64,000 nt of DNA, taken from positions 4,216,001-4,280,000 of the forward strand of contig NZ_CP107917.1 in the NCBI RefSeq assembly GCF_036014175.1, written 5' to 3'. The notes below the pieces were generated by a model that was not told where the DNA came from, did not search any database, and saw only the letters and a program-made list of their open reading frames with translations. This DNA comes from Streptomyces sp. NBC_00443 (GTDB lineage Bacteria; Actinomycetota; Actinomycetes; Streptomycetales; Streptomycetaceae). Shown here one piece after another: positions 35,684 through 44,168 of this stretch (positions within the stretch are counted from its first letter, which is position 1; each line of letters begins with the position of its first letter). The position numbers were made by a program, and so were the translations under genes.

Positions 35684-35872
35684 TTGGCAGAGCTAGACCA
35701 GTTCGAGGCCGACGCCCGAAGCCGCGGAGTGACTCACACGACGTTCCGCCACATCACAGAGGCCCTGAACCTCAGCGGCAGCCAACGCCGGGACCTGCGT
35801 CAGTTGCTGATCAGCAGCCATCCGGAGCAGTACGCAGCACCCCTGTGGAGGGTCGCCCCTTGGTCTGACTAA
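35684..35872 (+). CDS. Small hypothetical protein of the element
   Basis: A 62-residue frame with TTG start and helical character (AELDQFEADARSRGVTHTTF, then LSGSQRRDLRQLLISSHPEQ). It is transcribed away from tra, in the place where small regulatory or kil-override genes sit in related elements. No family recognised; coding status is uncertain. Confidence 0.4.
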   Translation: MAELDQFEADARSRGVTHTTFRHITEALNLSGSQRRDLRQLLISSHPEQYAAPLWRVAPWSD

Positions 35873-36202
35873 GCCAGCCAAGGCCTTCAGCCCACCGAAT
35901 CATGGCGGAGACACGGGGCTCACATACGTTGATTTACGTGCCGTTGCTTCCTCAGACCGGATCCGCCAGACAGGTCCTGTGGGGCGAGTTCGTCTCCGTC
36001 GGACTCCCACGTACCACGTTCAACCGGTCGTTTTAGGACCTCACCATCGTTCGGGGACCGCTATCGCGGGTGTCACGGCTTTCGACAGCACACGCCGGAA
36101 CGCCGCCTGTATCAGGGACAGTTGAAGTCTTCGCATGTGAAGTGCCGCGCGGTTACGCTGCCTCGAAGAGCTCAGCATGTTGTGGACGGGGGACGTACAT
36201 CC
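35873..36202. other. Intergenic stretch upstream of the Trypco module
   Basis: About 330 bases with no supported gene. Long frames run through it but they lack the residue composition of real proteins. Presumably contains the promoter of the three-gene operon that follows. Confidence 0.5.
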
Positions 36203-36514
36203 ATGGCCGAGGTCAGAGTCGAAACGATCGCCCTCGATGCTTCAGGAAGCCGACAGATCGGTGCTCGAACACGGTCGACAACCGCCCTCTCCGAACGTGC
36301 GGCCGAGGTGGAGGAGGCCATCGTGCAGGCATCGGCCATCGCCCAGCAGTCGCTAGCCCAGGTGCCCGAGCGTCATGGCTGGCGCGTCACCACCATGGAC
36401 ATCACCTTCGGGCTGACGCTGGCCGCGGAGGCCGGTGTCATCCTCTCCAAGGCCTCAGCGGAGGCCTCGTTCGAGGTAACCCTCACCGTGGAGCGGGTAT
36501 CAGACCGGCCATGA
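36203..36514 (+). CDS. Trypsin-co-occurring domain 1 (CU044_2847-like) protein
   Basis: A 103-residue protein. The C-terminal part MDITFGLTLAAEAGVILSKA followed by EASFEVTLTV is the conserved signature of the Trypco1/CU044_2847 family, a small domain found next to trypsin-like proteases and other effectors in predicted bacterial conflict systems. A long central helix (SERAAEVEEAIVQASAIAQQ) precedes it. The ATG at 36203 has GGGGGA upstream; the frame extends further but into unlikely sequence. Its stop overlaps the start of the protease gene (ATGA), so the two are translationally coupled and probably act together. Confidence 0.82.
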   Translation: MAEVRVETIALDASGSRQIGARTRSTTALSERAAEVEEAIVQASAIAQQSLAQVPERHGWRVTTMDITFGLTLAAEAGVILSKASAEASFEVTLTVERVSDRP

Positions 36515-37338
36515 GGGGCGAGGGTTACTGGGTCGAGCTCTACCAGGCGCGGCAGCGACTGGGGGGCGGCTTCCTAGTTACGCGCCGCTTCATCCTCACG
36601 GCGTTGCACTGCCTACGCAGTTTGAGCACCTTCGACGAGGAACTCGACATCGTCCTGGCCGACGGTAACCAGGTGCAGGGACAGGTCTGCCGCCGGGACA
36701 AGGATGCCGACCTCGCGCTTATCGAGATCTCCGCGCACTACGAGGTGAGACAACCGGTACCCGCCGCGGGTGTCGCCCGGGACGGTAAGCGCTGGCGCGG
36801 TCCCTATCGGCCGGCCCAGAACGATGTCGAGCTCAGCGGCCTCGTTAACGGGGGAGCGGTCAGCTATCTCTGCGAAGGCGGTGCGTCGATTGAAGCCCTG
36901 CAGTTGACCGCCGACCAGTGCCTGGGGGACTACTCGGGCTACTCCGGCGGACCGGTTGAGACATCTGCCCCGGACCGTCAGCCGGTGGTTGTCGGCATCC
37001 TGCTGGAACAGGTCCCCGACCGTGCAGATGTGGGCCGGAACGCCAACGTACTATTCTCTGCCACGATAAAGGAGGCAATGCAGCGCTTCGACCACTTCGA
37101 CGTCCTGCACCTCTTGGACGTGCTTCGTCCTGCGCCGGGCAAGCACCTCGTGCCACCGCCTTACGAACCCGGAGGCGATCCGCCTCCGCGCCAGCAGACG
37201 GACCGCGTTGAGATCGTCCTTAAGACGTTCCAGCAACTGTCCGATCAGGGTGTAATGGACCCCGCGCATGTCGCCGAGCTGCGGTATCTCGCCCTGAAAC
37301 GCGTCATCGAAGATGATGCCAATGGGGTGAACCCATGA
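36511..37338 (+). CDS. Trypsin-like serine protease (conflict-system type)
   Basis: A 275-residue cytoplasmic chymotrypsin-fold protease without a signal peptide. The catalytic triad is readable: His33 in FILTALHCL, Asp67 in KDADLALIEI, and Ser145 in the oxyanion motif GYSGGPV. Residues 1-~205 are the protease; the tail includes a proline-rich linker and a short helical domain (VEIVLKTFQQLSDQGVMDPA, VAELRYLALKRVIEDD), which may be an effector-associated adaptor for the neighbouring proteins. It overlaps the Trypco1 gene before it and the TPR-DUF742 gene after it (both ATGA). Confidence 0.85.
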   Translation: MRGEGYWVELYQARQRLGGGFLVTRRFILTALHCLRSLSTFDEELDIVLADGNQVQGQVCRRDKDADLALIEISAHYEVRQPVPAAGVARDGKRWRGPYRPAQNDVELSGLVNGGAVSYLCEGGASIEALQLTADQCLGDYSGYSGGPVETSAPDRQPVVVGILLEQVPDRADVGRNANVLFSATIKEAMQRFDHFDVLHLLDVLRPAPGKHLVPPPYEPGGDPPPRQQTDRVEIVLKTFQQLSDQGVMDPAHVAELRYLALKRVIEDDANGVNP

Positions 37339-38753
37339 ATGACGCCCTGAGGGAAGCAATTCGCTCCGCCGAGCGGGCGTTGAGCGGAGAGGACGCGGAG
37401 CGCCCGGAGGTCGTGCGCAGGATCGCAGTTCTGCATTCCGACCGGGATGTGTTCACTGGTCCGTCGGCAGGTGGGGACCTCGCACGTCTCGTTGCATTGG
37501 CCGACGCCCTTGGCTTGCATCACGCGGCAGAGGAACTGCTGGACAGTCTGTCGTCACGCCTCCGCCAGGAGGCCTCGGGCATGGGGGAGTCCGATCGCAA
37601 TCGACTTGCCGTCGCCTTTGCCGACCGCGGGCACCTCGCGTTGGCCGCCCGTGCGCTCCCGAATCCCGGAAGCCACGGCGCCTTGTCCGCGGTAACTCTT
37701 GCCAACCAGGCATCCGTCAGGTTCCGCGTAGGGGACCTCATGAGCGCCGCAGACCTCGCGGGCCGCGCGCGTCGAGCCTCGGGCGACGAGAGCCTGCTGG
37801 ACGAACTGAGCGCCCGGTTCCTAGCAACGGCCATCCTCACTGAGATCGCACGCAGCGATGGCCAGCACGCCCAGGCCGACCAGTTGCTGGACGAACTCGA
37901 CGCAATCGCCCGGCAGTTGGTCCCCCTCTTTGGCCCCGACGATCCCCGATCGTTGTCGGCGTTGATCACCGTAGCCTCCGCCGAGTGTGAGTCGGCCACC
38001 ACCACGCAGGACCTCGACCGCATGGAGCGCGCTGTGGACGTCATCGCCGTAGCAGTCCAGCGCATGTCTGCGGCCCTGGGTACCGATCACCCTCGCACCA
38101 TATCCGCGCTGCAGAACATGGCAACCGCTGAGTACAGGATCGCTAACGCGCTTGGTGATGAGAGCCGGCTCGAGACTGCCACGGCGATGGTGACGGCGAC
38201 GGTCGAACGAGCAACTGCAGCGCGGCGACGGCCGGAGCTGGTAGTGAAGCAGTCGCCGCAGCGGGAAACGACCGAAACAGCACCGTGGCGTCGCGCCGTC
38301 GGCTCTCAATCACCGCCCCGCGAGAGTACGCAGGGCAGAAACAATGCCGCTGCCGCTCCTTACAGTCCGGCCGAGGAGTGGAGGGCTGTGGCGACAACTG
38401 CACCAGACGAGGCTGCACGCCCGCTGGTACGGCCTTACGCGATGACCGGGGGCAAGACAAGACCCCGCCATGACCTCGCCATTGAGACACTGGTCATTAC
38501 CACCGCCGGGCCAGAGGCTCAGGCAGGACTTTTGCCCGAACACCAGCGGATTCTCCATCTGTGTCGAGAAATCAAATCGGTTGCCGAAATCTCTGCACTG
38601 TTGACCATGCCGCTGGGCGTGGCCAAAATTCTCGTGGCCGACTTGCACGAGTCAGGAATGGTCTCCATTCGGCAGCCTGCGGCTGCGTTGTCCGGCGGCA
38701 CCCCTGATATGACGTTACTGGAGCGGGTATTGAGCGGACTACGCAAGCTGTGA
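37335..38753 (+). CDS. TPR-like protein with C-terminal DUF742 winged helix
   Basis: A 472-residue protein. The first ~290 residues are helical repeats resembling tetratricopeptides (ALADALGLHHAAEELLDSL, ALSAVTLANQASVRFRVGDL, SLSALITVASAECESATT, TISALQNMATAEYRIANALG). A ~75-residue disordered linker follows. Residues ~368-472 match DUF742: YAMTGGKTRPRHDLAIETLV, LLPEHQRILHLCREIKSVAE, LTMPLGVAKILVADLHESG. DUF742 is the CvnC component of Streptomyces conservons, normally a stand-alone ~120-residue protein beside a roadblock protein and a small GTPase, which are absent here. ATG overlaps the protease stop. Confidence 0.8.
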   Translation: MNDALREAIRSAERALSGEDAERPEVVRRIAVLHSDRDVFTGPSAGGDLARLVALADALGLHHAAEELLDSLSSRLRQEASGMGESDRNRLAVAFADRGHLALAARALPNPGSHGALSAVTLANQASVRFRVGDLMSAADLAGRARRASGDESLLDELSARFLATAILTEIARSDGQHAQADQLLDELDAIARQLVPLFGPDDPRSLSALITVASAECESATTTQDLDRMERAVDVIAVAVQRMSAALGTDHPRTISALQNMATAEYRIANALGDESRLETATAMVTATVERATAARRRPELVVKQSPQRETTETAPWRRAVGSQSPPRESTQGRNNAAAAPYSPAEEWRAVATTAPDEAARPLVRPYAMTGGKTRPRHDLAIETLVITTAGPEAQAGLLPEHQRILHLCREIKSVAEISALLTMPLGVAKILVADLHESGMVSIRQPAAALSGGTPDMTLLERVLSGLRKL

Positions 38754-39070
38754 CGTCTGTGGCAAGCGGTGTCAAGCATCAAACGAAGTAGGACATCCCC
38801 ACCCAACCCGACTGAGTTACAACTTTCTCTACGGGTTCAAGGCGGCTCGCTCCGCTCACCGCGCGCGGCCCGGCCCCCGGCCGGGCCTGCACTCCTGTCT
38901 CCGCCCCGCTCCAGCCCGGCCGGCGCCCGTGCCGCGCTCACAGCAATCAGCCGCCTGATGCCAGCGAAGGGGTACGTCGTAGCTGGGGCGGTCGGCTCGG
39001 CGGAGCCAGAAACAGCGAAACAATAGATGCAGTAGGCAACATCTCGACGAACCAGCTGCGCACGTTAAAA
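38754..39070. other. Spacer between the two cargo modules
   Basis: About 315 bases between convergent genes with no supported gene. The centre (38840-38920) is extremely GC-rich with a perfect hairpin; the flanks are AT-richer. It marks the compositional boundary between the Trypco module and the AT-rich module. Confidence 0.6.
38867..38887. repeat. Perfect GC-rich inverted repeat
   Basis: Nine-bp arms GGCCCGGCC/GGCCGGGCC around CCC, preceded by alternating GGCTCGCTCCGCTC and GCGCGCGG motifs. Could terminate both convergent modules; similar sequence occurs in Streptomyces plasmid backbones, which is from memory and unverified. Confidence 0.6.
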
Positions 39071-40180
39071 TCAAGCCAACCTTACATGTTCAATAATCCA
39101 CTTTGCGATATACCTTGCCCCGAGCACTGCTTCGGCAGGGGGATTCAACTGTCTGCTCACCTTTGTGAGGTCAAGCAAGTCGTGCGGAGAATTTAGGCTT
39201 TCGGGCACTTGGATTCCGACTCCAAGGGATCGCGCCAGCGCGATGTTTCCACGCTCCTGGCGGCCGACTTCTTCGGTGAGGAGAATGGGCCGACCAGCGG
39301 CAGCCGACTCCATGATTGTCGATGGCCCCGCTTTCCCAATGATAATATCCGACGCGATCATATAGTCCCATGCGTTTTCAACGAAAGACATCACGGTGAC
39401 CGAATCTCCGCTGAGCCTCTTCAGCCTTTGCTTCAGGCGGCGATTCTCGCCCGTGAGAACAATGAGCTGCATTCTATCGTCACGGGCCAGCAAGTGTTGA
39501 ACAATCGAGTGCAGTTGACCAGCCCCGTTGCCTCCACTCGAAATCAGGACCACCAAAGAATTCTCCTCGAGTCCAAGTTTTGTTCGAAGTTCGGAAATCT
39601 TGGCCCTTGGATGGGGTTTTAGAAATTCGGACCGAACCGGGAATCCTGACACTTCGACGCGGCCGGTCGGCATCCCCGCATCAATCAGTTTATCCTTTAT
39701 CCCAGAAGTTGGCGCGAAACAAAGATCTACACTAGGGCACGCCCAAGACCGGTGAGGAGACACTGGATCACAGACCATACTAAGGAGAATGAAATCTGCA
39801 GATTCCTCCATCCGGGCCATGGATATTGCGTCACTGACGTAAAGGGGATGAGCCGAGATTACAACATCGGGCTGGATGCTCTCCAGATAACCGGTCAGCC
39901 GTCTTCGTACTATCCTCGAAAGCATCCAAGACATGCACCTGTTGGCCAGAGCGTTGTCAGAGGCGACAAACAAGGCGTCGTAGAGCCAGAGCGCATGGGA
40001 AGTGAGCCATGCGTAAATGCGAGGTGCATGCTTCAGTATCGGTACATTCAACTCAGTAAAGAAATCGACTACCTGACACTCCGCCCGGCCATTCGTCTGG
40101 ATAGCCAACTCTTGACTGATGGCCTCCGCTACGCTCCGGTGTCCGGCCCCTGTATCCGAGATGAACATAAGAACCTTCAT
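39071..40180 (-). CDS. MGDG-synthase-like / GT28-type glycosyltransferase
   Basis: A 369-residue cytosolic glycosyltransferase of the monogalactosyldiacylglycerol-synthase/UgtP-like group. The N-terminal domain has VLMFISDTGAGHRSVAEAI, the acceptor-side glycine/histidine loop, and QPDVVISAHPLYVSDA. The C-terminal nucleotide-sugar domain has SLVVLISSGGNGAGQLHSIV, IIIGKAGPSTIMESAAAGRP and a glutamate in the ILLTEEVGRQERGN loop. It should transfer a sugar from UDP-sugar to a lipid or small acceptor. AAGGAG six bases before the ATG. AT-rich codon use sets it apart from chromosomal genes. It follows a four-helix membrane protein gene after 44 bases. Confidence 0.82.
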   Translation of the reverse strand: MKVLMFISDTGAGHRSVAEAISQELAIQTNGRAECQVVDFFTELNVPILKHAPRIYAWLTSHALWLYDALFVASDNALANRCMSWMLSRIVRRRLTGYLESIQPDVVISAHPLYVSDAISMARMEESADFILLSMVCDPVSPHRSWACPSVDLCFAPTSGIKDKLIDAGMPTGRVEVSGFPVRSEFLKPHPRAKISELRTKLGLEENSLVVLISSGGNGAGQLHSIVQHLLARDDRMQLIVLTGENRRLKQRLKRLSGDSVTVMSFVENAWDYMIASDIIIGKAGPSTIMESAAAGRPILLTEEVGRQERGNIALARSLGVGIQVPESLNSPHDLLDLTKVSRQLNPPAEAVLGARYIAKWIIEHVRLA

Positions 40181-40224
40181 CGGTTCTCCTTAAGGTATAG
40201 CACCCAGTCAATCTGGAGTCGGGG

Positions 40225-40875
40225 CTACTCTGCGTCCTCATGAGGCATTCGCAAGTATATCCTGCTCGTATAAACGGCTGCACCTATCACCCATACCAAC
40301 GCAAGAGTTGCAAGTGCGTAAGCCGCCCAGTCGATCCATGACATGTGGCCACTGGGGTGGTGCCAATAAGCTCCCAGCAGGAACACATTCGTCAAGATCG
40401 TTACGCCGTATTTCGCACTCGCCATGGACAGGGTGAAGAAGTTGCCGATCCCCGCATGTTGCTGCGCGCTCGCCCGGTAGGCGTTCCACCCCCAAGGTCG
40501 ATAACTGCCGTTCTTCATGATTGAGGAGGCATCGACACGGAGCCTTTCGTGAATATAGGAAGAAATGTGCGCGATATTCATCTCGTGGTCTAATGCCATA
40601 AGGATGAATGTGCTGAGAACGAGGCTGAAGAGCGGATAGATGTGCCACAGACTCGCCGCTGCCTGCGCAAAAGAGGATGGTTGAGACGCTTTAATGACTG
40701 CGACAAACGCGACGATCAGGGCAATCGTAAAGTTCGTGATGTCCTGCTGCTTCTCAATGCGGGCAGTTAGTTCCGCTCTTAGGGCTCGATACTCCTCAGT
40801 CAAAGGCTCAATGGAGGGAGCATCCAGGGATTCAGGGTCGGTGGTTCGTTGTCGACTTCTCCAAGCATTAAGCAT
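40225..40875 (-). CDS. Four-helix membrane protein of the AT-rich module
   Basis: A 216-residue protein with a soluble charged N-terminus (LTEEYRALRAELTARIEKQQ, probably coiled coil) and four membrane segments: NFTIALIVAFVAVIKA, LWHIYPLFSLVLSTFILMAL, SAKYGVTILTNVFLLGAYW and WAAYALATLALVWVIGAAVY. Between helices 2 and 3 lies a ~60-residue loop (HISSYIHERLRVDASSIM). Two-plus-two helix proteins with a coiled-coil lead are common membrane effectors in anti-phage systems, which is an analogy only. I chose the ATG at 40875 (GAGG upstream); an earlier start at 40914 is possible. No family recognised. Confidence 0.7.
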   Translation of the reverse strand: MLNAWRSRQRTTDPESLDAPSIEPLTEEYRALRAELTARIEKQQDITNFTIALIVAFVAVIKASQPSSFAQAAASLWHIYPLFSLVLSTFILMALDHEMNIAHISSYIHERLRVDASSIMKNGSYRPWGWNAYRASAQQHAGIGNFFTLSMASAKYGVTILTNVFLLGAYWHHPSGHMSWIDWAAYALATLALVWVIGAAVYTSRIYLRMPHEDAE

Positions 40876-41160
40876 TGCCAATGACCTCACTCGGAATGGC
40901 GCTGGTCTTTGCACACCGGATCACGTGGCGCAGAGCGGCTGACGTTGTCAGTGCGTACATGGACGTCCTCAGGCTGGCGATGCGCTCTATGCGGGGCAAG
41001 CCGTACAGCAGCGGAGTCATGGTGGCCACGGGTGACCGTTCGGAGTCGCTAGAACAGGGAGGATGACCTCAGCGACCTAACCGCGCATAGGCCCGTAGTT
41101 CGCATCAAGGGACGCATGGTCGGGCGACGGCTTGACTCGGTCATTGAGACTCCGCCGGCC

Positions 41161-42810
41161 TCACGCTGCATTCAGCCCCGCATGCCGTCCAAGTGTTTCC
41201 AGATCGAGCACAGGCGATCGTCGCAACTCGTCGCGAAATAGAGTGCTCTTCAATTTCTTTAGGGTCTTGGCCTTGCCACTCAACCTGAACGTCCATTTTC
41301 CGTCCTCAAGGTCAAGGACGCGCAACCCACGCTTCAGGCGCACGTCCGAATACTGACTCAGGTCGAGAATGTAGGATTCGTACTTTACTCCCTGGCGGTG
41401 CTGGTCCGAGAGCGTAGCCTGAATTAGGTGCGCGAACCTGAGATCAACAAGGCGTGCGAGAGTCTCGTAGGCCGGATGTGATTTTTGAGCGACATCGACT
41501 CGGAAATAGGTGTACCCCTCTCCCCGAACGTACGACGAAAGGTATTCGAGAGCCGATGTCAAAGAATCGGCACTGTCGGGAGAAACATCCTGCTCCAGAT
41601 CCCTCAACTTACCTCGTGCAGCCTTGCCAGCAGCATCCGCGACGTCTTCCTGGCCGATCTCCCGAGCATTTGTGCGAGATCGAGCCGCCACGATTGAAGA
41701 GGCGAAAAGGTTCAAGTAGTCCCTGGGTACGCCGCCCGATCCTAGAATCAATCTCCCCAGGGCCGCATTACGAGTGATACTTGAGGGTTTAGTGATTCCC
41801 ACGGTCTCCGTGTAGTTCGTAAGCACGGACTCCAGGAAATTCTGCGTGGCTTCGGGATCCTCCAAAGTCACGTCGAGATCAATCTTCGATGCGTCATGTG
41901 GAATCTCAATACCAATATGCGAGGATGGCTCGAACGGCCGCGTCAAGCGTTCAATGCTAGCAACCTTCAGCCATCCATCGCAGTCACGCAGCATGCCGGC
42001 AAGATAGTCAAGTAGATACGGTTGTGAAGAAATCGGAAAAAGGTAGAAGTCATCAACGTACAGATACAGGCGAACGATCCCCGCCCGCAGAACCGTCCGC
42101 AATGCCCTATTCAAATCAGCAATGGTTTCGCCGAGCGCTAGATCCCCTCCAGCGACTCGGAGGGATGACACTTTCTCGCCGAGATCCTTCAAACGAGCAA
42201 AAGAATCTCCCTGAGAAGTGCCCGCGTGCTGAATCAGGGAGGTCAGAACGGTTTCCGCTACCATCAGGAAAGCGGTCGAAGGATCCATTAGCCGCAGAGT
42301 GTGGGCATTCATCCAAGTTGTTACATGCCCGTCCCTCTCGGCGAGACGCTTAGCCTCAAGAAGGAGCGCCGTTTTCCCTACACCACGCCGACCGTAAACG
42401 AGATGATGACGTGACGCGCCAATAGCTGCGAGACTTGCCCTGGGATCCTCCATGTACTTGAGGCTGGGAAGTGCATCAGAAGTACGTGACCTGGCTTCCA
42501 GCAGTTGGATCAGCTGGTCAACTTTTGAAGAAGCTAGGACGCCCTGCGATGTGGCAACCCGAGGAATTTCAACATCGGTACGATGGGGTCTAAAAGTGAC
42601 GGCGAGAGACTCATTTTCCGTATCATGGACGGAATTTAGTTCCTGCTCAATAGTCCCAGCCAGGCTCTGTGCTGCAGCTATCGAATTTTCGTCGACCCAA
42701 ACAAGGAACCACCGCTCGCCCGGAAATGACCTCTCCTCCACGCGCACGATAGAGATGTCTGCGTCGTTAAGCACCCGAGCGATACGTGATTCGTAATCGC
42801 TTGCCGACAT
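41161..42810 (-). CDS. AAA/STAND-like ATPase paired with HEPN protein
   Basis: A 549-residue protein. Residues 1-~120 are an N-terminal domain (a likely ferredoxin-like strand-helix region, FPGERWFLVWVDENS). Walker A is GRRGVGKT at 140-147, Walker B is LYLYVDDFY at ~248-256, and IASDIER-like sensor text follows in LKVASIERLTRPF. The C-terminal ~200 residues are helical and likely a winged helix plus sensor (VDAAG-type repeats, DLRFAHLIQATLSDQHRQG). The ATG overlaps the HEPN stop by one base (TGATG). The pairing suggests the ATPase senses a trigger and releases or activates the HEPN partner. Exact subfamily not recognised. Confidence 0.74.
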   Translation of the reverse strand: MSASDYESRIARVLNDADISIVRVEERSFPGERWFLVWVDENSIAAAQSLAGTIEQELNSVHDTENESLAVTFRPHRTDVEIPRVATSQGVLASSKVDQLIQLLEARSRTSDALPSLKYMEDPRASLAAIGASRHHLVYGRRGVGKTALLLEAKRLAERDGHVTTWMNAHTLRLMDPSTAFLMVAETVLTSLIQHAGTSQGDSFARLKDLGEKVSSLRVAGGDLALGETIADLNRALRTVLRAGIVRLYLYVDDFYLFPISSQPYLLDYLAGMLRDCDGWLKVASIERLTRPFEPSSHIGIEIPHDASKIDLDVTLEDPEATQNFLESVLTNYTETVGITKPSSITRNAALGRLILGSGGVPRDYLNLFASSIVAARSRTNAREIGQEDVADAAGKAARGKLRDLEQDVSPDSADSLTSALEYLSSYVRGEGYTYFRVDVAQKSHPAYETLARLVDLRFAHLIQATLSDQHRQGVKYESYILDLSQYSDVRLKRGLRVLDLEDGKWTFRLSGKAKTLKKLKSTLFRDELRRSPVLDLETLGRHAGLNAA

Positions 42811-43319
42811 CAGATATATCCGTTCGTTAGGGCGAAGGATTCGCACATTTGGAGAAAGTTGGCTGCCGTTGCCGAAAGTGCGCGAGCATCGTTCTCCCAA
42901 TCGGACTCTTTGATTGGGTAAATGTCATAATCAGCCTGATTGCGCAGTAGGCGGGCGTCTACGAGTTGAGTCTCACGCACGACCGGGTTATCGATATTCG
43001 CCGGGAGATTGCGCGGCAATATATTATGGCGCTCGTGATCGTCGCCTTTGGTTTCCGCGAAAGCAACGGCACGCGCAGCTTGATACATTGCGTAGTAGAA
43101 CCGACTGATAGCCGATCTGTATTGAGTCGCGAAAAGAAGAGCATCGCCAGCCCTGAGGTGTCCACCTGCTAAAAGCAGGCGATCCGAGACGACCTGTTGC
43201 AGCAATTGAGCCGTGGGGAATGGGTACTTGCTACCACCTGCTGGAAGTGCAGATATCGCCGCACTCTTACTGGTAGAAATATGCAATAGCATTTGATCGG
43301 CAAGCGTGACTGTTGGCAT
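42810..43319 (-). CDS. HEPN-superfamily protein, putative RNase toxin
   Basis: A 169-residue helical protein. The segment YRSAISRFYYAMYQAARAV (67-85) is the typical HEPN helix with the Arg73 and the FYYAMY motif, followed by DDHERHNILPRNLP and LLRNQADYDIYP (R126-Y131), the usual closing helix of this HEPN branch. HEPN proteins are metal-independent RNases or their inactive partners, common in toxin-antitoxin and abortive-infection systems. The catalytic RxxxxxH is not strict here: candidates are R73 with H95/H98. The ATG at 43319 is preferred; a GTG at 43361 is the alternative. First gene of the ATPase operon. Confidence 0.76.
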   Translation of the reverse strand: MPTVTLADQMLLHISTSKSAAISALPAGGSKYPFPTAQLLQQVVSDRLLLAGGHLRAGDALLFATQYRSAISRFYYAMYQAARAVAFAETKGDDHERHNILPRNLPANIDNPVVRETQLVDARLLRNQADYDIYPIKESDWENDARALSATAANFLQMCESFALTNGYI

Positions 43320-43411
43320 GTAATCTGCGCTACCCCCCTGCGTACCCCTCGCCAGTGCCACAAGGCTAGTGGGCCCCGGTGCGCCACACTACCCACTAGG
43401 CGAGCCCTGGG

Positions 43412-43735
43412 TTATCTACCGAGGCCGGGTGAGCCGCCCTGGAGGACAGGAACCCATACGGCCTTGAGCTTGGGCTTCTTCTTCGGTTTCGTGTCCACGC
43501 CTGCGATGTCCCACAGCTTGATCTGTTGCCGTGCTGCATCCCGACTCTGCAGGCCACGGGCCACACTGGCTGCTTCCTCGGCACGCCGGCGCTTCTGGCT
43601 TTCACGGCGCTCCTGCAGTGCCTTCCTCTGCGCCCGCCGCCGATCGCGTGTGACACTCACATCGATGCTTGAACCCAGAGCGTTCCTGTACGCCTCTCCG
43701 TACAACTTCTCACGCCTAGAAGATGGTTCTGGCAT
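43412..43735 (-). CDS. Basic hypothetical protein (107 residues)
   Basis: A strongly charged, helical protein (RDRRRAQRKALQERRESQKRR, partly coiled coil) with a lysine/proline stretch near the end (TKPKKKPKLKAVWVPVL). The ATG at 43735 follows GGGGGTGAG. It could bind nucleic acid, and it reads in the same direction as the HEPN-ATPase operon, about 90 bases upstream. No family recognised. Confidence 0.5.
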   Translation of the reverse strand: MPEPSSRREKLYGEAYRNALGSSIDVSVTRDRRRAQRKALQERRESQKRRRAEEAASVARGLQSRDAARQQIKLWDIAGVDTKPKKKPKLKAVWVPVLQGGSPGLGR

Positions 43736-44168
43736 GCACTCACCCCCAGGGGCCAGTGTCCCGAAACACCACCATAAGCACTAGAGGTACATCTGTTCTC
43801 CTTTCACAGCGTGGCCACCACGAGCGATGACCTGGTGCTGGCCAGCGATCCCCGTTCAGACGTGCCAGGTGCGTGCCAGATCCTGCGGAGAACCACGGGG
43901 AACACCGGTCAGCGTTTCAGCGGTAGCCCAAGCACTGTCGGTGCTCCCCCGCAGGTCAGCCCAACAACCGCCCCCAGATCACCTGGACTTCCCAAGCTCA
44001 GAGCTTCGACTGCCGGAGCCGTGAGCAGGATCCCAGAGCCCGCCCCACGCTGTGGTCACACTGTCAGGTGCAAGTGAAAGGCGAACTCACCGTCAGCGCA
44101 ACGGCGGTGATGAGACTGTGAGTGCACCGGGCACAGTGCGCGGGTGGAGATCAAAGGAAGGTCTTGCG
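43736..44168. other. Intergenic stretch, no supported gene
   Basis: About 430 bases between the divergent basic-protein gene and the DUF7019-like pseudogene. Frames here are short and serine/arginine/proline-rich. I see no repeat or operator that stands out. Confidence 0.5.

Noticed and set aside
38769-39026. An 85-residue frame in the spacer of the two cargo modules
   Set aside because: Runs through the GC-rich inverted repeat; serine/proline/arginine-rich with no start signal.
40881-41066. Small plus-strand frame (about 62 residues, GKPYSSGVMVATGDRSESLE)
   Set aside because: Protein-like end, but it overlaps the promoter of the minus-strand membrane protein gene, has no clear ribosome site and no recognised family. 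Possibly a gene fragment.
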